Assembly: GCA_963674805.2 (NCBI GenBank)
Contig: CAXXNY010000021.1
Coordinates: 186,001 to 250,000 of the forward strand
Origin: CALMFG01 sp963674805
GTDB lineage: Bacteria > Bacillota > Clostridia > Christensenellales > CALMFG01
Direction of reading: 5' to 3'
Length of the DNA: 64,000 nt
In this document: positions 33,281-43,589 of the stretch, piece by piece
Numbering within the stretch: position 1 is the first letter of the stretch
Layout of the letters: each line of letters starts with the position of its first letter
Program-made: the position numbers and the translations under genes
Notes under the pieces: generated by a model
What the model was told of the DNA's origin: nothing
The model's input: only the letters and a program-made list of their open reading frames with translations
Databases searched by the model: none

Positions 33281-34428
33281 TGATGAAAATTTGGACATTG
33301 GTTAAAAAAGAGATTGTAACGGGATTTCGTGCGATCAACGTCATGCTGATTTTCACGCTGATGCCGATACTGCTCATCGCGATTCTGGGGCTGACATTCA
33401 GCAGCGCGATGGACGGAGAGGCGCTTGAGATGGATAACGTTACAGTGGAATATACGGTTGTGGGAGAAGAGGCGGAGCTGACCGAAGGATTCACCTCACT
33501 GATGGATGAACTCATCACAGGTGATGGGAGCGCTGTCACAAAAGTACAGGATCTGGATGCGGCGGTCGAAAAGCTGAAAGACGCGAAAATATCTGCCGTG
33601 GTGCAAATCGACGAAACCAACAGCGATATCATGGTTTATAAAAATTCGCTGTATGATACGGAAGGCTCGATGATTGAAGGCGTGATGGGAACATACGTGG
33701 CGCGCTACAATGCAATCACAGAGATCGTAAATGTCAATCCGATGGCAATGGCACAGATTGATACGTCTGCTGAGGCCGGAGATTACAGTAAACTGACCAG
33801 TCTCGGGGAACGTAAAACATTCGGCTCAATGGACTATTACGGCACTGCGATGATTGCCTTATTTGTGATGTATGCAATCCTGACCGCGTTTTACAGCATT
33901 TCCAATGAACGAAAAGCCGGTACAGGAAACCGTATGCTGGACAGTCCGCTGAAAAAATATCAGTTTTTCATGGGTAAGTTTTTTGGGAATACGGCATTAA
34001 CCGTCCTTCAGCTTGGCGTCGTGGTCATTGTCAGCACATTCGTGTTCGGCGTTAACTGGGGAGACCGGCCGATGCTGCCGATGCTGCTGCTCTTATCAGA
34101 GATTATCATGGCCATCAGTATCGGGATATGCTTTGGGCTTGTTATTAAAAATGAAGGGACGGCCGCGTCCCTGGTGCATACGCTGATTGTGCTGTTCGGC
34201 TTTTTCGGCGGCGCATATATTCCGCTGTCCCAGGTTGAAGGATTTGCGGAAATCGGCCGGTATTTTTCACCCATATGGTGGACAATCGGCGGAATGAACA
34301 ATCAGATATATTTGAATGACATGACGATGATGATACAGGCATTTATGGTCTGTCTGTGCACGGCAGCGGTGTTCTTCGGGATTTCCGTTTTGAAATTGGG
34401 CAGAATGGAGGGATTTGAACGTGTCTAA
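33280..34428 (+). CDS. ABC-2 type exporter, permease subunit 1
   Basis: 382 residues with tandem ATG codons at 33280/33283. One N-terminal helix (about 22-44) is followed by a large extracytoplasmic domain (about 50-180) and five helices (about 185-380), the ABC2_membrane_3 (YhgE/NatB-like) architecture. IFTLMPILLIAILGLTF and AYIPLSQVEGFAEIGRYFSP resemble known permeases of this type. It is coupled to the ATPase and overlaps permease 2. It probably forms a heterodimer with it; the substrate is unknown. Confidence 0.85.
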   Translation: MMKIWTLVKKEIVTGFRAINVMLIFTLMPILLIAILGLTFSSAMDGEALEMDNVTVEYTVVGEEAELTEGFTSLMDELITGDGSAVTKVQDLDAAVEKLKDAKISAVVQIDETNSDIMVYKNSLYDTEGSMIEGVMGTYVARYNAITEIVNVNPMAMAQIDTSAEAGDYSKLTSLGERKTFGSMDYYGTAMIALFVMYAILTAFYSISNERKAGTGNRMLDSPLKKYQFFMGKFFGNTALTVLQLGVVVIVSTFVFGVNWGDRPMLPMLLLLSEIIMAISIGICFGLVIKNEGTAASLVHTLIVLFGFFGGAYIPLSQVEGFAEIGRYFSPIWWTIGGMNNQIYLNDMTMMIQAFMVCLCTAAVFFGISVLKLGRMEGFERV

Positions 34429-35560
34429 GCTATGGATTGTAATTAAAAACATTTTAAAACGTATCTTTAATAAACCTATGAATTATTTGCTGCATATCGT
34501 ACTTCCTGTTGCGGCGGCGGTCGGCATGTTCTTTGCCTTTTCGTCCGAAACCTCATCCAATATCGCGATGGCTGTCTCGGATATGGACGACAGCAAGATA
34601 TCGCATGCGGTGATTGACAGCATAGAACAAACCGGAAAGTTCGATATTATCGAAGTCGATTCTCAAAAGGCCGATCATATGGTTGCCGAAGGCGAAGCTT
34701 CTTTCGGATATGTGATTCCGGAGGACTTTGAAGAGACCGTATTAAACGGAGAAAGCCCGACGGTCAAAATTATTGCAGTGGGCCAGAACGAAGGCACGGC
34801 ATGGATTAAGGACATCTCGGATTATCAGATTCAGAACATCGTGGACATGGCGCTGGGTGCGGAGTATGACCAGGCGGTATTATATCAGATGATTGACAAT
34901 ACAAAAGAAGGCCCGATTACCATGACTCCCGCAACGGCAGAGGATATCACCTCGAAAAAAGATGTGGCAGCGTCCGCAATCGGCATGTATATCATGGTAC
35001 TGATGATTTCAACATTTACCATTGCGTTTATGCTGTTGAACGAAAAGCAGAACGGCACCCTGTCACGGATCAGCATGGCGCCGGTGAACACAAAAATCTA
35101 CACGCTGGCGAATATACTCGCGAACCTGATGGTGGCGGCGGTACAGATTGCGCTGGTACTGGTGATTTTGTCAGCGGTTTTAAAAATGAACTTCTTTATG
35201 AATCCTGCTGTGCTGTTTGTCATCATGTTCTGCTTAGCTATTTGTGCGGTCAGCCTGGGGCTGATGCTGGCTTCATTCGCAAAGAAGACAGAAGTTGCGG
35301 GATCGCTCCTGTCACTGGTACTGACACCGTCATGTATGCTCGCCGGATGTTTCTGGCCGATTAAGTTCATGCCGGAATACTTGAAAAAGGCAGCCTATAT
35401 TACACCGCAGCGGTGGACGCTCGATGCAATCAGCAGCATGCAGTCTGGTCTCAGATTCCGTGAGATTATCCCTGATTTAATCATTGTTTTGTCCTTTGCG
35501 CTGTTGTTCTTCTTAATCGCAGCCTATCGGTTTAACCGTGAGGATAAGCGCTTGGGCTAA
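34421..35560 (+). CDS. ABC-2 type exporter, permease subunit 2
   Basis: 379 residues from GTG 34421, which has GGAGGG at the right distance; a TTG two codons upstream is less likely. Same architecture as permease 1: one helix (about 18-38), an external domain, then five helices (about 190-375), with SMLAGCFWPIKFMPEYLK-type sequence near the end (CMLAGCFWPIKFMPEYLKKA). It starts within the last codons of permease 1, indicating translational coupling. Confidence 0.85.
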   Translation: MSKLWIVIKNILKRIFNKPMNYLLHIVLPVAAAVGMFFAFSSETSSNIAMAVSDMDDSKISHAVIDSIEQTGKFDIIEVDSQKADHMVAEGEASFGYVIPEDFEETVLNGESPTVKIIAVGQNEGTAWIKDISDYQIQNIVDMALGAEYDQAVLYQMIDNTKEGPITMTPATAEDITSKKDVAASAIGMYIMVLMISTFTIAFMLLNEKQNGTLSRISMAPVNTKIYTLANILANLMVAAVQIALVLVILSAVLKMNFFMNPAVLFVIMFCLAICAVSLGLMLASFAKKTEVAGSLLSLVLTPSCMLAGCFWPIKFMPEYLKKAAYITPQRWTLDAISSMQSGLRFREIIPDLIIVLSFALLFFLIAAYRFNREDKRLG

Positions 35561-35571
35561 ATGAAAATTGA

Positions 35572-35599
35572 GCCGTATGGTAGTCCATACGGCTTTTTT
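35572..35599 (+). terminator. Terminator of the two-component/ABC operon
   Basis: Stem GCCGTATGG-tagt-CCATACGGC (35572-35593) followed by TTTTTT. Confidence 0.9.
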
Positions 35600-35658
35600 C
35601 AATTTTGGCTGACTGAGTATGAGGCTGCCGAATATTGGATAAAACCCACGGTGTGTTG

Positions 35659-35687
35659 TTGACATTTGAATTATATGACATTAAAAT
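35659..35687 (+). promoter_or_regulatory. Promoter of the Pel operon
   Basis: Consensus -35 TTGACA (35659-35664), 17-bp spacer, -10 TAAAAT (35682-35687). This leaves a leader of about 120 nt before the first gene. Confidence 0.75.
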
Positions 35688-35706
35688 AAACTTGGTGAGG
35701 TATAAA

Positions 35707-35758
35707 CTCAATAAGCTTCATCTGCTTTTATTGAGAGATAAAGAACCGCTTTGTGGTT
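35707..35758 (+). promoter_or_regulatory. Pel operon leader hairpins
   Basis: Two inverted repeats in the 5' leader: CTCAATAA...TTATTGAG (35707-35735) and AACCGC-ttt-GTGGTT (35744-35758). There is no T-run, so they are not simple terminators. The sequence does not show the GEMM-type c-di-GMP riboswitch core. A regulatory role is possible but unproven. Confidence 0.4.
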
Positions 35759-35812
35759 AGAGCTGGTGCGGCTGTTTTATACGTGAACCGGTAAAGTTAA
35801 AGGGGAAAAATC

Positions 35813-37990
35813 GTGAAAGTATTGCTTATCGGCAGTGATATTTTTGTTGCTAAATCGCTTGCCAACCGTTTTTTATTGGAAGAAGACCAAATCTATCTTT
35901 TGGGTGAATTTAAAGCGGAAGAAATTGACGAAATCCCCGAAAAAATAAAATTATTCAATACCAATATCGCCGGCGAGGGTGCGGCGGACGTTTTTCGTGT
36001 CCAGCTTCCCGAAGTGGTGATTTATTTTGATAACGCACAGAAAGACTTCATGCACGACATGGTGCTGGACAGCGTTAACGATCATATGAACCGCTTTATG
36101 AATGCGTTTGCATTGGCAACATGGCATGATGTACGGCGGTTTTTGTATATTTCAACGACGGATTTATATGAAAGCGTCGTTGCTTATCCGAGTGAGGAAT
36201 CACTCATTAAAGCCGAGAGTACATGGGAATCCGCGCATTATCTTTGTGAACAGCATCTGAGAAATATGGATTATACCAGCAAGATATTCTCACTGGCGCT
36301 TCGTGTTTCCACGCTTTTCGGACCCGGGCAAAAACCGGATAACAGCCAGATTGCTTATCTGGTGGACCAGTCTTCCGAAACAAAGAATGGGACGAACGGG
36401 GATATGAAGGGCACGGAAGAAATCGACTATCTTTATATTGATGATTTTTGTGATGCCGTGTATCGTGCAGCCCGGTCTACGATTACCGGCGTTTTAAATA
36501 TCGCTTCGGGCAAGATGGCTACGGCCGCATCAGTAAAAACCGTTATATCAAAGCTTAAGGCGAATAAAAGCGCGATGATCGGGTTTATGGAAGGCAGGGA
36601 CAGTGTGGATATTACTCTGGCCTCAACAGTGATGGATTTTATCACACATGTTGATATACCCAAAGGCATCCGCAATATGCTTTTGTATCAGGAAGAAGAA
36701 AAACAGCGCGAGAAGCATATGCCTTTCAGCGCCAGAATAAAACGGTATTTTTCCAGGATCGGACAGAATATCAAGCAAACGAATGATTCGATTCGACTGC
36801 TTCCGTTTGTGGAGAACCTGGCAGCATTCGTGCTTGTGGCGTATTTGGTATTGATGAAGGACATTACCATGCTGTTCGGATTTATTGATATCCGCGTGTT
36901 GTATATCCTGATTATCGGCGCAATCTTCGGGCTCCGGCAGTCTCTGCTGAGCACGGCGCTTTGTGTGAGTCTGGTGTTTTATACTGCGATTGCTCAAGGG
37001 TATGATTTCCAATCATTGCTCTATGATTCAAGGGTGATGGCCTCGCTGTTTGTATTTCTGCTGGCAGGGCTGATTTTCGGCTATATCTCTGACAGGGCAA
37101 GGCAGCGGGAGCATGAACTGATGCGCTCGGAAGCCAAAACGCAGAAGCAGCTGGCGCATATCAAAGAGATGTACCTTGAGTCGCTGAAAGTGAAAGATGT
37201 GCTGCAGGGGCAGATTTTCAATACCTCAAACAGTTACGGCCGTGTTTTTGATATGGTCTATAAACTGGATAGTCTGGATTTTAACAAGCTGAAAGGCGAA
37301 ATCATCCGCGTAACCGAAGAGATTATGGAAAACCGTGCGGTGTCGCTGTATATGTTCGGCCGGAACCGCGGATTCTTACGATTAATGGCAAAGTCCCAGG
37401 GCCTGCGTACGGCACCGAAATCGATTAATGTGAAGCAAAGCCCGGAGATTCAGGAAATATTGACCGATAGGCAGCTCTATGTCCGCCATGAGATCGGGAG
37501 CCACGGCGATATTATTATGGCGGCGCCGATCGAGAATGAGGACGATGTAATCGCGATTTTGGTGATCCATGAAGCCGAGCTCAGCCAGCTTTCGCTAAGC
37601 TATCAGAACTTGTTCAAGATCACGGCTAGTCTGGTCAGCCAGTCGATTGAACGGGCATACCGTTATCAGCAGGCGCAGGAAGACGAATGGTATATCGGCG
37701 ATACCAATATACTGAAGAAAGAATATTTAAAAGAACGGATATTACAATCGCATGCACTGGAAGAGCAGGGTGTATCAAGCTATGTACTGCTGCATGTGCT
37801 CAATAAAAATGTAGATGAAATCAGTGAAAAAGTCACACGTATGATACGGGAATTTGATTATGTGGGACTGAATGACGACGGGACACTCAGTATCTTGCTG
37901 AACAATACGGCGCAGTCTGAGGCGCGGTATGTGTTAACCCGGTTGGAATCGAATGGGATAGATGCGGAAATCAGTGAAAAGGTGGTGTAG
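35813..37990 (+). CDS. pelD: PelD-like c-di-GMP receptor fused to a degenerate NAD-epimerase domain
   Basis: 725 residues. Residues 1-290 resemble an extended SDR/NAD-epimerase, but the glycine motif is G7-I10-A13 instead of GxxGxxG, and the expected catalytic Tyr/Lys pair aligns with W138 and H142, so it is probably inactive. Four helices (about 335-435) follow, then a helix and a GAF domain (about 470-630), and a degenerate GGDEF domain. There the c-di-GMP inhibitory site RxxD is intact (R679-D682), and the active-site block five residues later reads DDGTL. This is the PelD design: binding without synthesis. Start supported by AAAGGGGAAAAATC. Confidence 0.85.
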   Translation: MKVLLIGSDIFVAKSLANRFLLEEDQIYLLGEFKAEEIDEIPEKIKLFNTNIAGEGAADVFRVQLPEVVIYFDNAQKDFMHDMVLDSVNDHMNRFMNAFALATWHDVRRFLYISTTDLYESVVAYPSEESLIKAESTWESAHYLCEQHLRNMDYTSKIFSLALRVSTLFGPGQKPDNSQIAYLVDQSSETKNGTNGDMKGTEEIDYLYIDDFCDAVYRAARSTITGVLNIASGKMATAASVKTVISKLKANKSAMIGFMEGRDSVDITLASTVMDFITHVDIPKGIRNMLLYQEEEKQREKHMPFSARIKRYFSRIGQNIKQTNDSIRLLPFVENLAAFVLVAYLVLMKDITMLFGFIDIRVLYILIIGAIFGLRQSLLSTALCVSLVFYTAIAQGYDFQSLLYDSRVMASLFVFLLAGLIFGYISDRARQREHELMRSEAKTQKQLAHIKEMYLESLKVKDVLQGQIFNTSNSYGRVFDMVYKLDSLDFNKLKGEIIRVTEEIMENRAVSLYMFGRNRGFLRLMAKSQGLRTAPKSINVKQSPEIQEILTDRQLYVRHEIGSHGDIIMAAPIENEDDVIAILVIHEAELSQLSLSYQNLFKITASLVSQSIERAYRYQQAQEDEWYIGDTNILKKEYLKERILQSHALEEQGVSSYVLLHVLNKNVDEISEKVTRMIREFDYVGLNDDGTLSILLNNTAQSEARYVLTRLESNGIDAEISEKVV

Positions 37991-37992
37991 TA

Positions 37993-38907
37993 ATGGGGAC
38001 TGGTACAATTGTCGCAATCTTCACGGCACATACGATTATTTGTATTGCGTATTTACTGATATTCTCCCGCAATAAAAAAATGCTGGCGTTATTTCCGGTG
38101 GTGCTTTGTCTGCCGCTTTTAGGTATCGCTGCGCTCCTGCTGATCTATGTATTATCTCAGGCTAGCGGGAAGCAAAAGAAATATGAAACCGAAGGCGTTT
38201 TTAAGGAAACGCCTCATATGGAATATATCGCCGAGTTCAACGAAGAGAAAGAGCGCAATGTTGTACCGGTTGAAGAAGCACTGCTGCTTAATGAAAAGGA
38301 AATTCAGCGGTCACTGGTCATGGAAGTGGCAAAACGTGACCCTGAGGGGTATTTGTCAAAGTTAAAACGCGCGCTTTTATCGGATGATACCGAGACCGCA
38401 CACTATGCGGCATCCAGCATTACCGAATTAAAGCGCGGATATGACAAGCGCCTTTCTGACGCTGAACGCGCCTATAAGCGCAATCCGGCCTCAGGCCCGT
38501 CCCGCCGGGAGTATATTGATGTACTGAACGATATCTTACGGGCGGACTTAACGATTGAAAAAATTCGAAACCGATATATCAATATGTTAAACGAAGTACT
38601 CGAATATGATATTGAGGTGAGTGATAAACCGGCACAGGACAGTTTTGATATGTTAATTACGTATCTAAGCAAGCTGGAGAAATACAGCGAAGCCGAAAAA
38701 TGGCTGCAGCGATATCAGAATACATATCCGCACAGCGACCGGCCTCTGAGATTGAAGCTGCTGCTTGCATATGAGACCAAGGATAACGATGGGTTCAAAG
38801 CGGCGATAAAGGAAGTGGAAGCGGCTGAGTTTCCGATTACAAAGAAAACGCTGGACATGATCGATTTTTGGCGGGGAGACGCGTTTAATGGACACGAGGC
38901 AATATAG
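37993..38907 (+). CDS. pelE: PelE-like membrane TPR protein
   Basis: 304 residues. Two N-terminal helices (about 5-24 and 32-55) are followed by a soluble helical domain with TPR-like repeats (about 90-300; for example EKYSEAEKWLQRYQNTYPHS). PelE sits in the inner-membrane Pel synthase complex and contacts PelF. It starts 2 nt after the PelD stop and overlaps the PelA-like gene by 20 nt. The assignment relies mainly on topology and position, since PelE is poorly conserved. Confidence 0.75.
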   Translation: MGTGTIVAIFTAHTIICIAYLLIFSRNKKMLALFPVVLCLPLLGIAALLLIYVLSQASGKQKKYETEGVFKETPHMEYIAEFNEEKERNVVPVEEALLLNEKEIQRSLVMEVAKRDPEGYLSKLKRALLSDDTETAHYAASSITELKRGYDKRLSDAERAYKRNPASGPSRREYIDVLNDILRADLTIEKIRNRYINMLNEVLEYDIEVSDKPAQDSFDMLITYLSKLEKYSEAEKWLQRYQNTYPHSDRPLRLKLLLAYETKDNDGFKAAIKEVEAAEFPITKKTLDMIDFWRGDAFNGHEAI

Positions 38908-40723
38908 GCGGCGGATTGTTATCATCGTTCTTTTGGTGGTGGTGATAGCGTCGATTCTGCTGATGCTCAGCTATAACCTGTTTTCTGACCGGAACTTAAG
39001 GGAAAATACAACCCTTCGAGAGACATCTGAAGTAAAGCAGATGAGCGACAGCGAAGCGTTTCTTAATGAACGCACGTATCATATTATTTATGAATCCTCG
39101 GATGAACGCAGTGTGGTAATCAAAGAAAACTGCGAGCGGATGCTGAAGATTTTGAAACTGCCGTATACCGTTGCGGATATTTCAGCGATGAAAGCCGTCA
39201 GCCGCGGGGATTATATGATTTTGACCGTCTATAACTGGACAGATCATATAACTTCGATTGAGTCAATCTTTGAAGCTGTATCGCATGGCGCATCGCTGCT
39301 GCTTGCGGTAATGCCGGGCCAGGATAGTGTTTTTCGGAATAAGGCGCCGACAATCGGGATTTATAACGTTTCTCATTACCCCAGAATCGCAGATGAAATA
39401 CATGTGCTTGATGATGTGATTGTCGGATTGAATAAGGGGGATTCACTATCGGCGGAGCCGGTAAGATCTGAGATTTATGATATACATCTGGATGACAGAG
39501 CAAAGGTATATCTGACCGATGAAAAAGGTATTTCGGAATACTTTACGATTACTTACGGTAAAGGGATTGTCGGTGTTTATAACGGCAGCCGGTTGGTTGA
39601 CCGTTCCAGCGACGGACTAATTGTCAGCATGCTGGGCACATTGAACGACGGCCTGGTATATCCGCTGATTAATGCGGGTGTGATGTTCTTAGATGACTGG
39701 CCGGCGCCTTTTACGTTTACCGACAAGGATATTTACGAGCAGTACGGCATGAATTATGATAATTTCCTGAAGTATGTCTGGTGGCCGGATATGCTGAGTC
39801 TGATTCTGCGTTATGACTTGACGTTCTCAGCGACATTGGTATTGTCTTATAACGATATACAATCACCGCCGTTTGAGATAATGGATTCGATTTCAAACAG
39901 TGCGATGTATGTGCACTATCAGCAGGTGATTGAGCACGGCGGCGAAATCTGTCTACACGGATATAATCACCAGCCGCTATGGTTCGGCGACTATGTGACA
40001 GAAGATATGATTTCGGCATATACGCCGTGGCCCAGCAAAAAAAATGCAGTCGATGCACTGGACTATACAATTGATGAATTCCACAAGGCGTTTCAGAACT
40101 ATGCACTGCATTGCTATGTTCCGCCGTCAAACGTAATTGATGAAACCGGAATTGAAGTGCTTAAAGAAACGGTGGGGCGTCCGGTAATCCTAAGCAGTAT
40201 CTATTACGGATATCCGCCGGAACAGCCGGAGTTTGAATATGAAGTAAAAGACGATGTGATTTATTTCCCGCGTCTCACATCCGGCTCACGGTTCAACGAT
40301 GAAATTAAGTATTATATTTCGACCGGTATGACGACTTACGGCGTATTCTCGCATTTTATCCATCCGGATGATGTCGTCGATGATGAGAGAAGCTTCGGGA
40401 TGACATGGGAGGAAATGCGGCATGAATATGAAGACATGTTCTTATATATCGAGGAACGCTATCCGTTTTTAGAATATGACACAATCAGCAACTGTGCCAA
40501 CAAACTGATCGATTGGTACGGGATGGATTACAGCATTTCGTATGAATCGGATGCAATCCGCGTTAGAACGGCGAATGCGCCGGAGACTTACAGCCTGATG
40601 GTAAGGACAGACAGCAAGATTGCCGAAGGAGAAGGGTATACGTTTATTCAGTTGGGGACGCGCTCGTATGTGGTCACTGCAACACAGCCGGAAATAGCAA
40701 TTATGCTGGAAAGCGGGGAGTAG
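38888..40723 (+). CDS. pelA: PelA-type polysaccharide deacetylase (DUF2194-like), membrane anchored
   Basis: 611 residues, one N-terminal helix (about 11-32), the rest outside the membrane. Residues about 55-260 form an alpha/beta domain. The deacetylase part (about 268-500) has CE4-like metal motifs: FLDDWPAPF (catalytic and metal aspartates) and CLHGYNHQP (metal histidines), with FSHFIHPDD later. Pel is partly de-N-acetylated by PelA. As in other Gram-positive Pel loci, the separate glycoside hydrolase domain of Pseudomonas PelA is absent. The beta-rich C-terminus (about 540-611) may bind polymer. GGGGAG precedes the ATG. Confidence 0.82.
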   Translation: MDTRQYRRRIVIIVLLVVVIASILLMLSYNLFSDRNLRENTTLRETSEVKQMSDSEAFLNERTYHIIYESSDERSVVIKENCERMLKILKLPYTVADISAMKAVSRGDYMILTVYNWTDHITSIESIFEAVSHGASLLLAVMPGQDSVFRNKAPTIGIYNVSHYPRIADEIHVLDDVIVGLNKGDSLSAEPVRSEIYDIHLDDRAKVYLTDEKGISEYFTITYGKGIVGVYNGSRLVDRSSDGLIVSMLGTLNDGLVYPLINAGVMFLDDWPAPFTFTDKDIYEQYGMNYDNFLKYVWWPDMLSLILRYDLTFSATLVLSYNDIQSPPFEIMDSISNSAMYVHYQQVIEHGGEICLHGYNHQPLWFGDYVTEDMISAYTPWPSKKNAVDALDYTIDEFHKAFQNYALHCYVPPSNVIDETGIEVLKETVGRPVILSSIYYGYPPEQPEFEYEVKDDVIYFPRLTSGSRFNDEIKYYISTGMTTYGVFSHFIHPDDVVDDERSFGMTWEEMRHEYEDMFLYIEERYPFLEYDTISNCANKLIDWYGMDYSISYESDAIRVRTANAPETYSLMVRTDSKIAEGEGYTFIQLGTRSYVVTATQPEIAIMLESGE

Positions 40724-40724
40724 G

Positions 40725-42173
40725 ATGCATATCTGCCTAATTTGTGAAGGCTCATATCCTTACGTGGTCGGCGGCGTGTCGTCATGGACGCATACGCTGA
40801 TCAAAGAGATGAAGGAACATACGTTTTCCGTTGCCACGCTTTATCCGAACGAATCTGACAAAGGAAACTTTAAATACAAGCTGCCCAAAAACGTGGTCGG
40901 CGTATCCGAATTTTTTCTTGACGTGCTCGGCAAAGAGCGCGGCCAGTTCCACCATAAATTTAGTATCAAAGAAAGCGATATCGAGGAAATCATCCGCCTG
41001 TTTGAGGGCGGAACGGTTAACTGGCAGGTCATGTTTGACTTCTTTGACCGTAATGAAGGCAAGTCCCCGCAGGACTTTTTGATGAGCCGTGTGTTCTATG
41101 ACGCCATAATCGGGACTTATGAAGCATCCTATTCCCACGTGGCGCTGAATGACTTTTTCTGGACAATCCGGTCAATGATATTGCCGCTGGTCGGGATGAT
41201 GGGTGTGGAAATGCCGCAGGCGGATCTCTATCACAGCCTGTCAACGGGATATGCCGGCGTGATGGCGGTAAAAGGAAAACGCGACCATCAGGCAGGCATG
41301 CTGCTGACCGAACATGGTATTTATACGCGGGAACGCGAAGAAGAAATAATCGGCGCGACATGGGTGCCGGTATATTTTAAGGATCTATGGATTAAATATT
41401 TTCAGAATTTATCAAAATGTGCCTACGAGTACACTGATCAGGCAATCACCCTGTTTGAGGATGCGCGTGTCATCCAGAATGAACTGGGATGTGATGCCTC
41501 AAAACAAGTAGTGATTGAAAACGGTGTTGATGTGGATACCTTTATGGCCCTGCCGAGAAAAGAAATCGGGAAAGAAGGCATCAATATCGGCGCGGTGGTG
41601 CGTGTTGTGCCGATTAAAGATATTCTGACCATGCTTCAGGCGTTTAACCTGGTGCATGAAAGCTATCCAAACGCCAGCTTTTATATTATGGGTCCGAACG
41701 GATGAATCAGTTGAATACTACGAAGAATGCCTGGCGATTACCCGCTTGATGGGCTTAGAAGACGTGGTGCGGTTTACGGGCAGAGTCGATGTAAAAGAAT
41801 ATATGCCCATGATGGATGTCATGGTGCTATCCAGCATTAGTGTAAGGGCAGCCGCTTGTGGTGCTTGAAGCGATGGCGGCGGGTATCCCGAATGTTACCA
41901 CCAATGTCGGTTCGTGCCGAGAAATACTATTCGGTAAAAAGGGCGATCAATTGGGGGAAAGCGGGGATTGTCGTGCCGATTATGGACTTTCACGCGCTGG
42001 CGGAAGGCATTATTAAAATAATTACAAATAAACGGCTGCACGACCAGATGTCGGCAGTCGGCGAGGCGCGCGTCAAGCAGTTGTATACCAGGGAGCGGTT
42101 TATCAATAATTACCGCAACACCTATGCCGCGTTTGAACGAGAGGGAATAAAAAATGGCAGGAATCGGGTTTGA
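40725..42173 (+). pseudogene. pelF: PelF glycosyltransferase, broken by three single-base insertions
   Basis: PelF is the cytoplasmic GT4 enzyme that polymerises Pel from UDP-sugars. The N-terminus MHICLICEGSYPYVVGGVSS and TEHGIYTREREEEI are diagnostic. The frame is lost at three places: an extra A near 41697 (restores GPTDESVEYYEEC), an extra T at 41843 (restores SEGQPLVVLEAMAAGIPNV), and an extra G in the GGGG at 41963-41966 (restores ESGIVVPIMDFHALAEG). Corrected, it gives about 481 residues, a normal PelF. The otherwise conserved sequence argues for sequencing error or very recent mutation. It overlaps pelG by 20 nt. Confidence 0.88.
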
Positions 42174-43563
42174 GCTTAGAAAGCTGCTGAATCGCAGGAG
42201 CATTCTGTTAAGCACCGGCGGATATTTTTATGCGACCTTTATTTCGGTCGGCCCGCTGCTGCTCTGCATCAGCTTTATCCTGATCGTCAGGGTAGTACTG
42301 CGCAGTCCTGGATGTTGCGGTTGTGGACCAGAACCCTGCTGCTTGCCGGTATCACTTATTCCTTTACAGGCAGTATCTTCTTATCAGGCATTTTTGCAAT
42401 GAATATTTCGCGCTATATCTCCGACCAGATATATCAGGAACAGGAAGAAAAGATATTCCCCTCGTTTATTACCTCAATGGGGCTGACGGTACTGATTTGC
42501 GGTATCGGCGGTTTTATCTTTTTTGTGGTCCATGCGAGGCGTTCCGATTTTGTTTGAGGTGCTGTGTTATCTGCTGCTCCAATCGCTGGCGGCGTGTTTT
42601 TTTAACGATGATTTATGTTTCGGCAATCAAGAATTACCGAAAGATAACCGTCAGCTTTTTAATCGGTAATTGCGCTCGGTGTCGCCGTGATGGAAGTGCT
42701 GATTTTAATATTTAAATACAGAATTATTTATTCTATTTTAATTGGAATGGATGTCGCATTCACGATAACCGCGATCCTGCTGATCTTAAATGTATATCAC
42801 TATTTTAAAAATTTATGATGATTCATATTTTGATATATTCAAATATTTTAAAAAATATCCGGCGCTGATTATTACAAACGTGCTTTATCTGGCGAGTATC
42901 TTTGGCCATAATATGATTATCTGGACAACGGAAATCGGGATTAACATCCAGGATTCATACTATGTGGCGCCGATGTATGACGTGCCCACATTTTTTGCGC
43001 TGCTGTCGGTCATGCCGGCAATGGTGATATTCGTCATTAAAACTGAGACGACGTTCTATGATTACTATAAAGAATATATGAAGATGTTGGCGGGCGGCGG
43101 GTACGTTGAAGGATCTTGACCATGCCGGCGAATCCATGCGTGAGCATATGTATAATGAGGTGGTGGCGCTGCTTCAGACGCAGCTGATGATCACAGCGCT
43201 GTGCATTGTGCTGGCGCGATTCATCTTCCCCGACGATGGGATTTTCACGTGTCCAGTTCGGCTTCTTTGGTTATTTAAGCCTGGCTTATTTCTGTATCAT
43301 CGGCACACATGTCGTTTCTACGATTTTGCTTTATTTTGACGACCAGGAAGTCTGCGGCATTAACGATGATTGTGTTCTTCTTTACGCATATGGTTGCGGT
43401 GCTGGTAACCGTCCAGATCGGAATCAACGTTTATGGACTGGGATCGACGGTGGGCGGCGTAATCGGATTGATTTTCGCGTTCTTGCGATTAAGAAAAATG
43501 GTCAACTCGTTAAACTACCGGCTGTATTGTTCACAGCCGATTATGATGGAAAAGGAAGATTAG
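42154..43563 (+). pseudogene. pelG: PelG exopolysaccharide transporter, broken by eight single-base indels
   Basis: PelG is a 12-helix MOP-superfamily transporter partnering PelF. The start MAGIGFELRKLLNRRS is diagnostic. Following similarity across frames, one base is missing near 42284-42303 and extra bases lie near 42538, in the T7 run 42597-42603, and near 42669, 42813, 43101, 43230 and 43343. The pieces join into a continuous protein of about 467 residues ending NYRLYCSQPIMMEKED. Pieces such as TMIYVSAIKNYRKITVSFLI and IIWTTEIGINIQDSYYVAPM are undamaged, so selection on the protein appears recent. Confidence 0.87.
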
Positions 43564-43589
43564 CGGCAAGGAGTATATAAGGACGAACA

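Noticed and set aside
35690..35812. c-di-GMP riboswitch in the Pel leader
   Set aside because: Hairpins are present, but the conserved GEMM core was not found by eye. A covariance-model search would settle it.
41656..42173. Separate small genes within pelF
   Set aside because: These ORFs are consecutive pieces of one glycosyltransferase joined by single-base shifts, as are the pieces within pelG and cotH.
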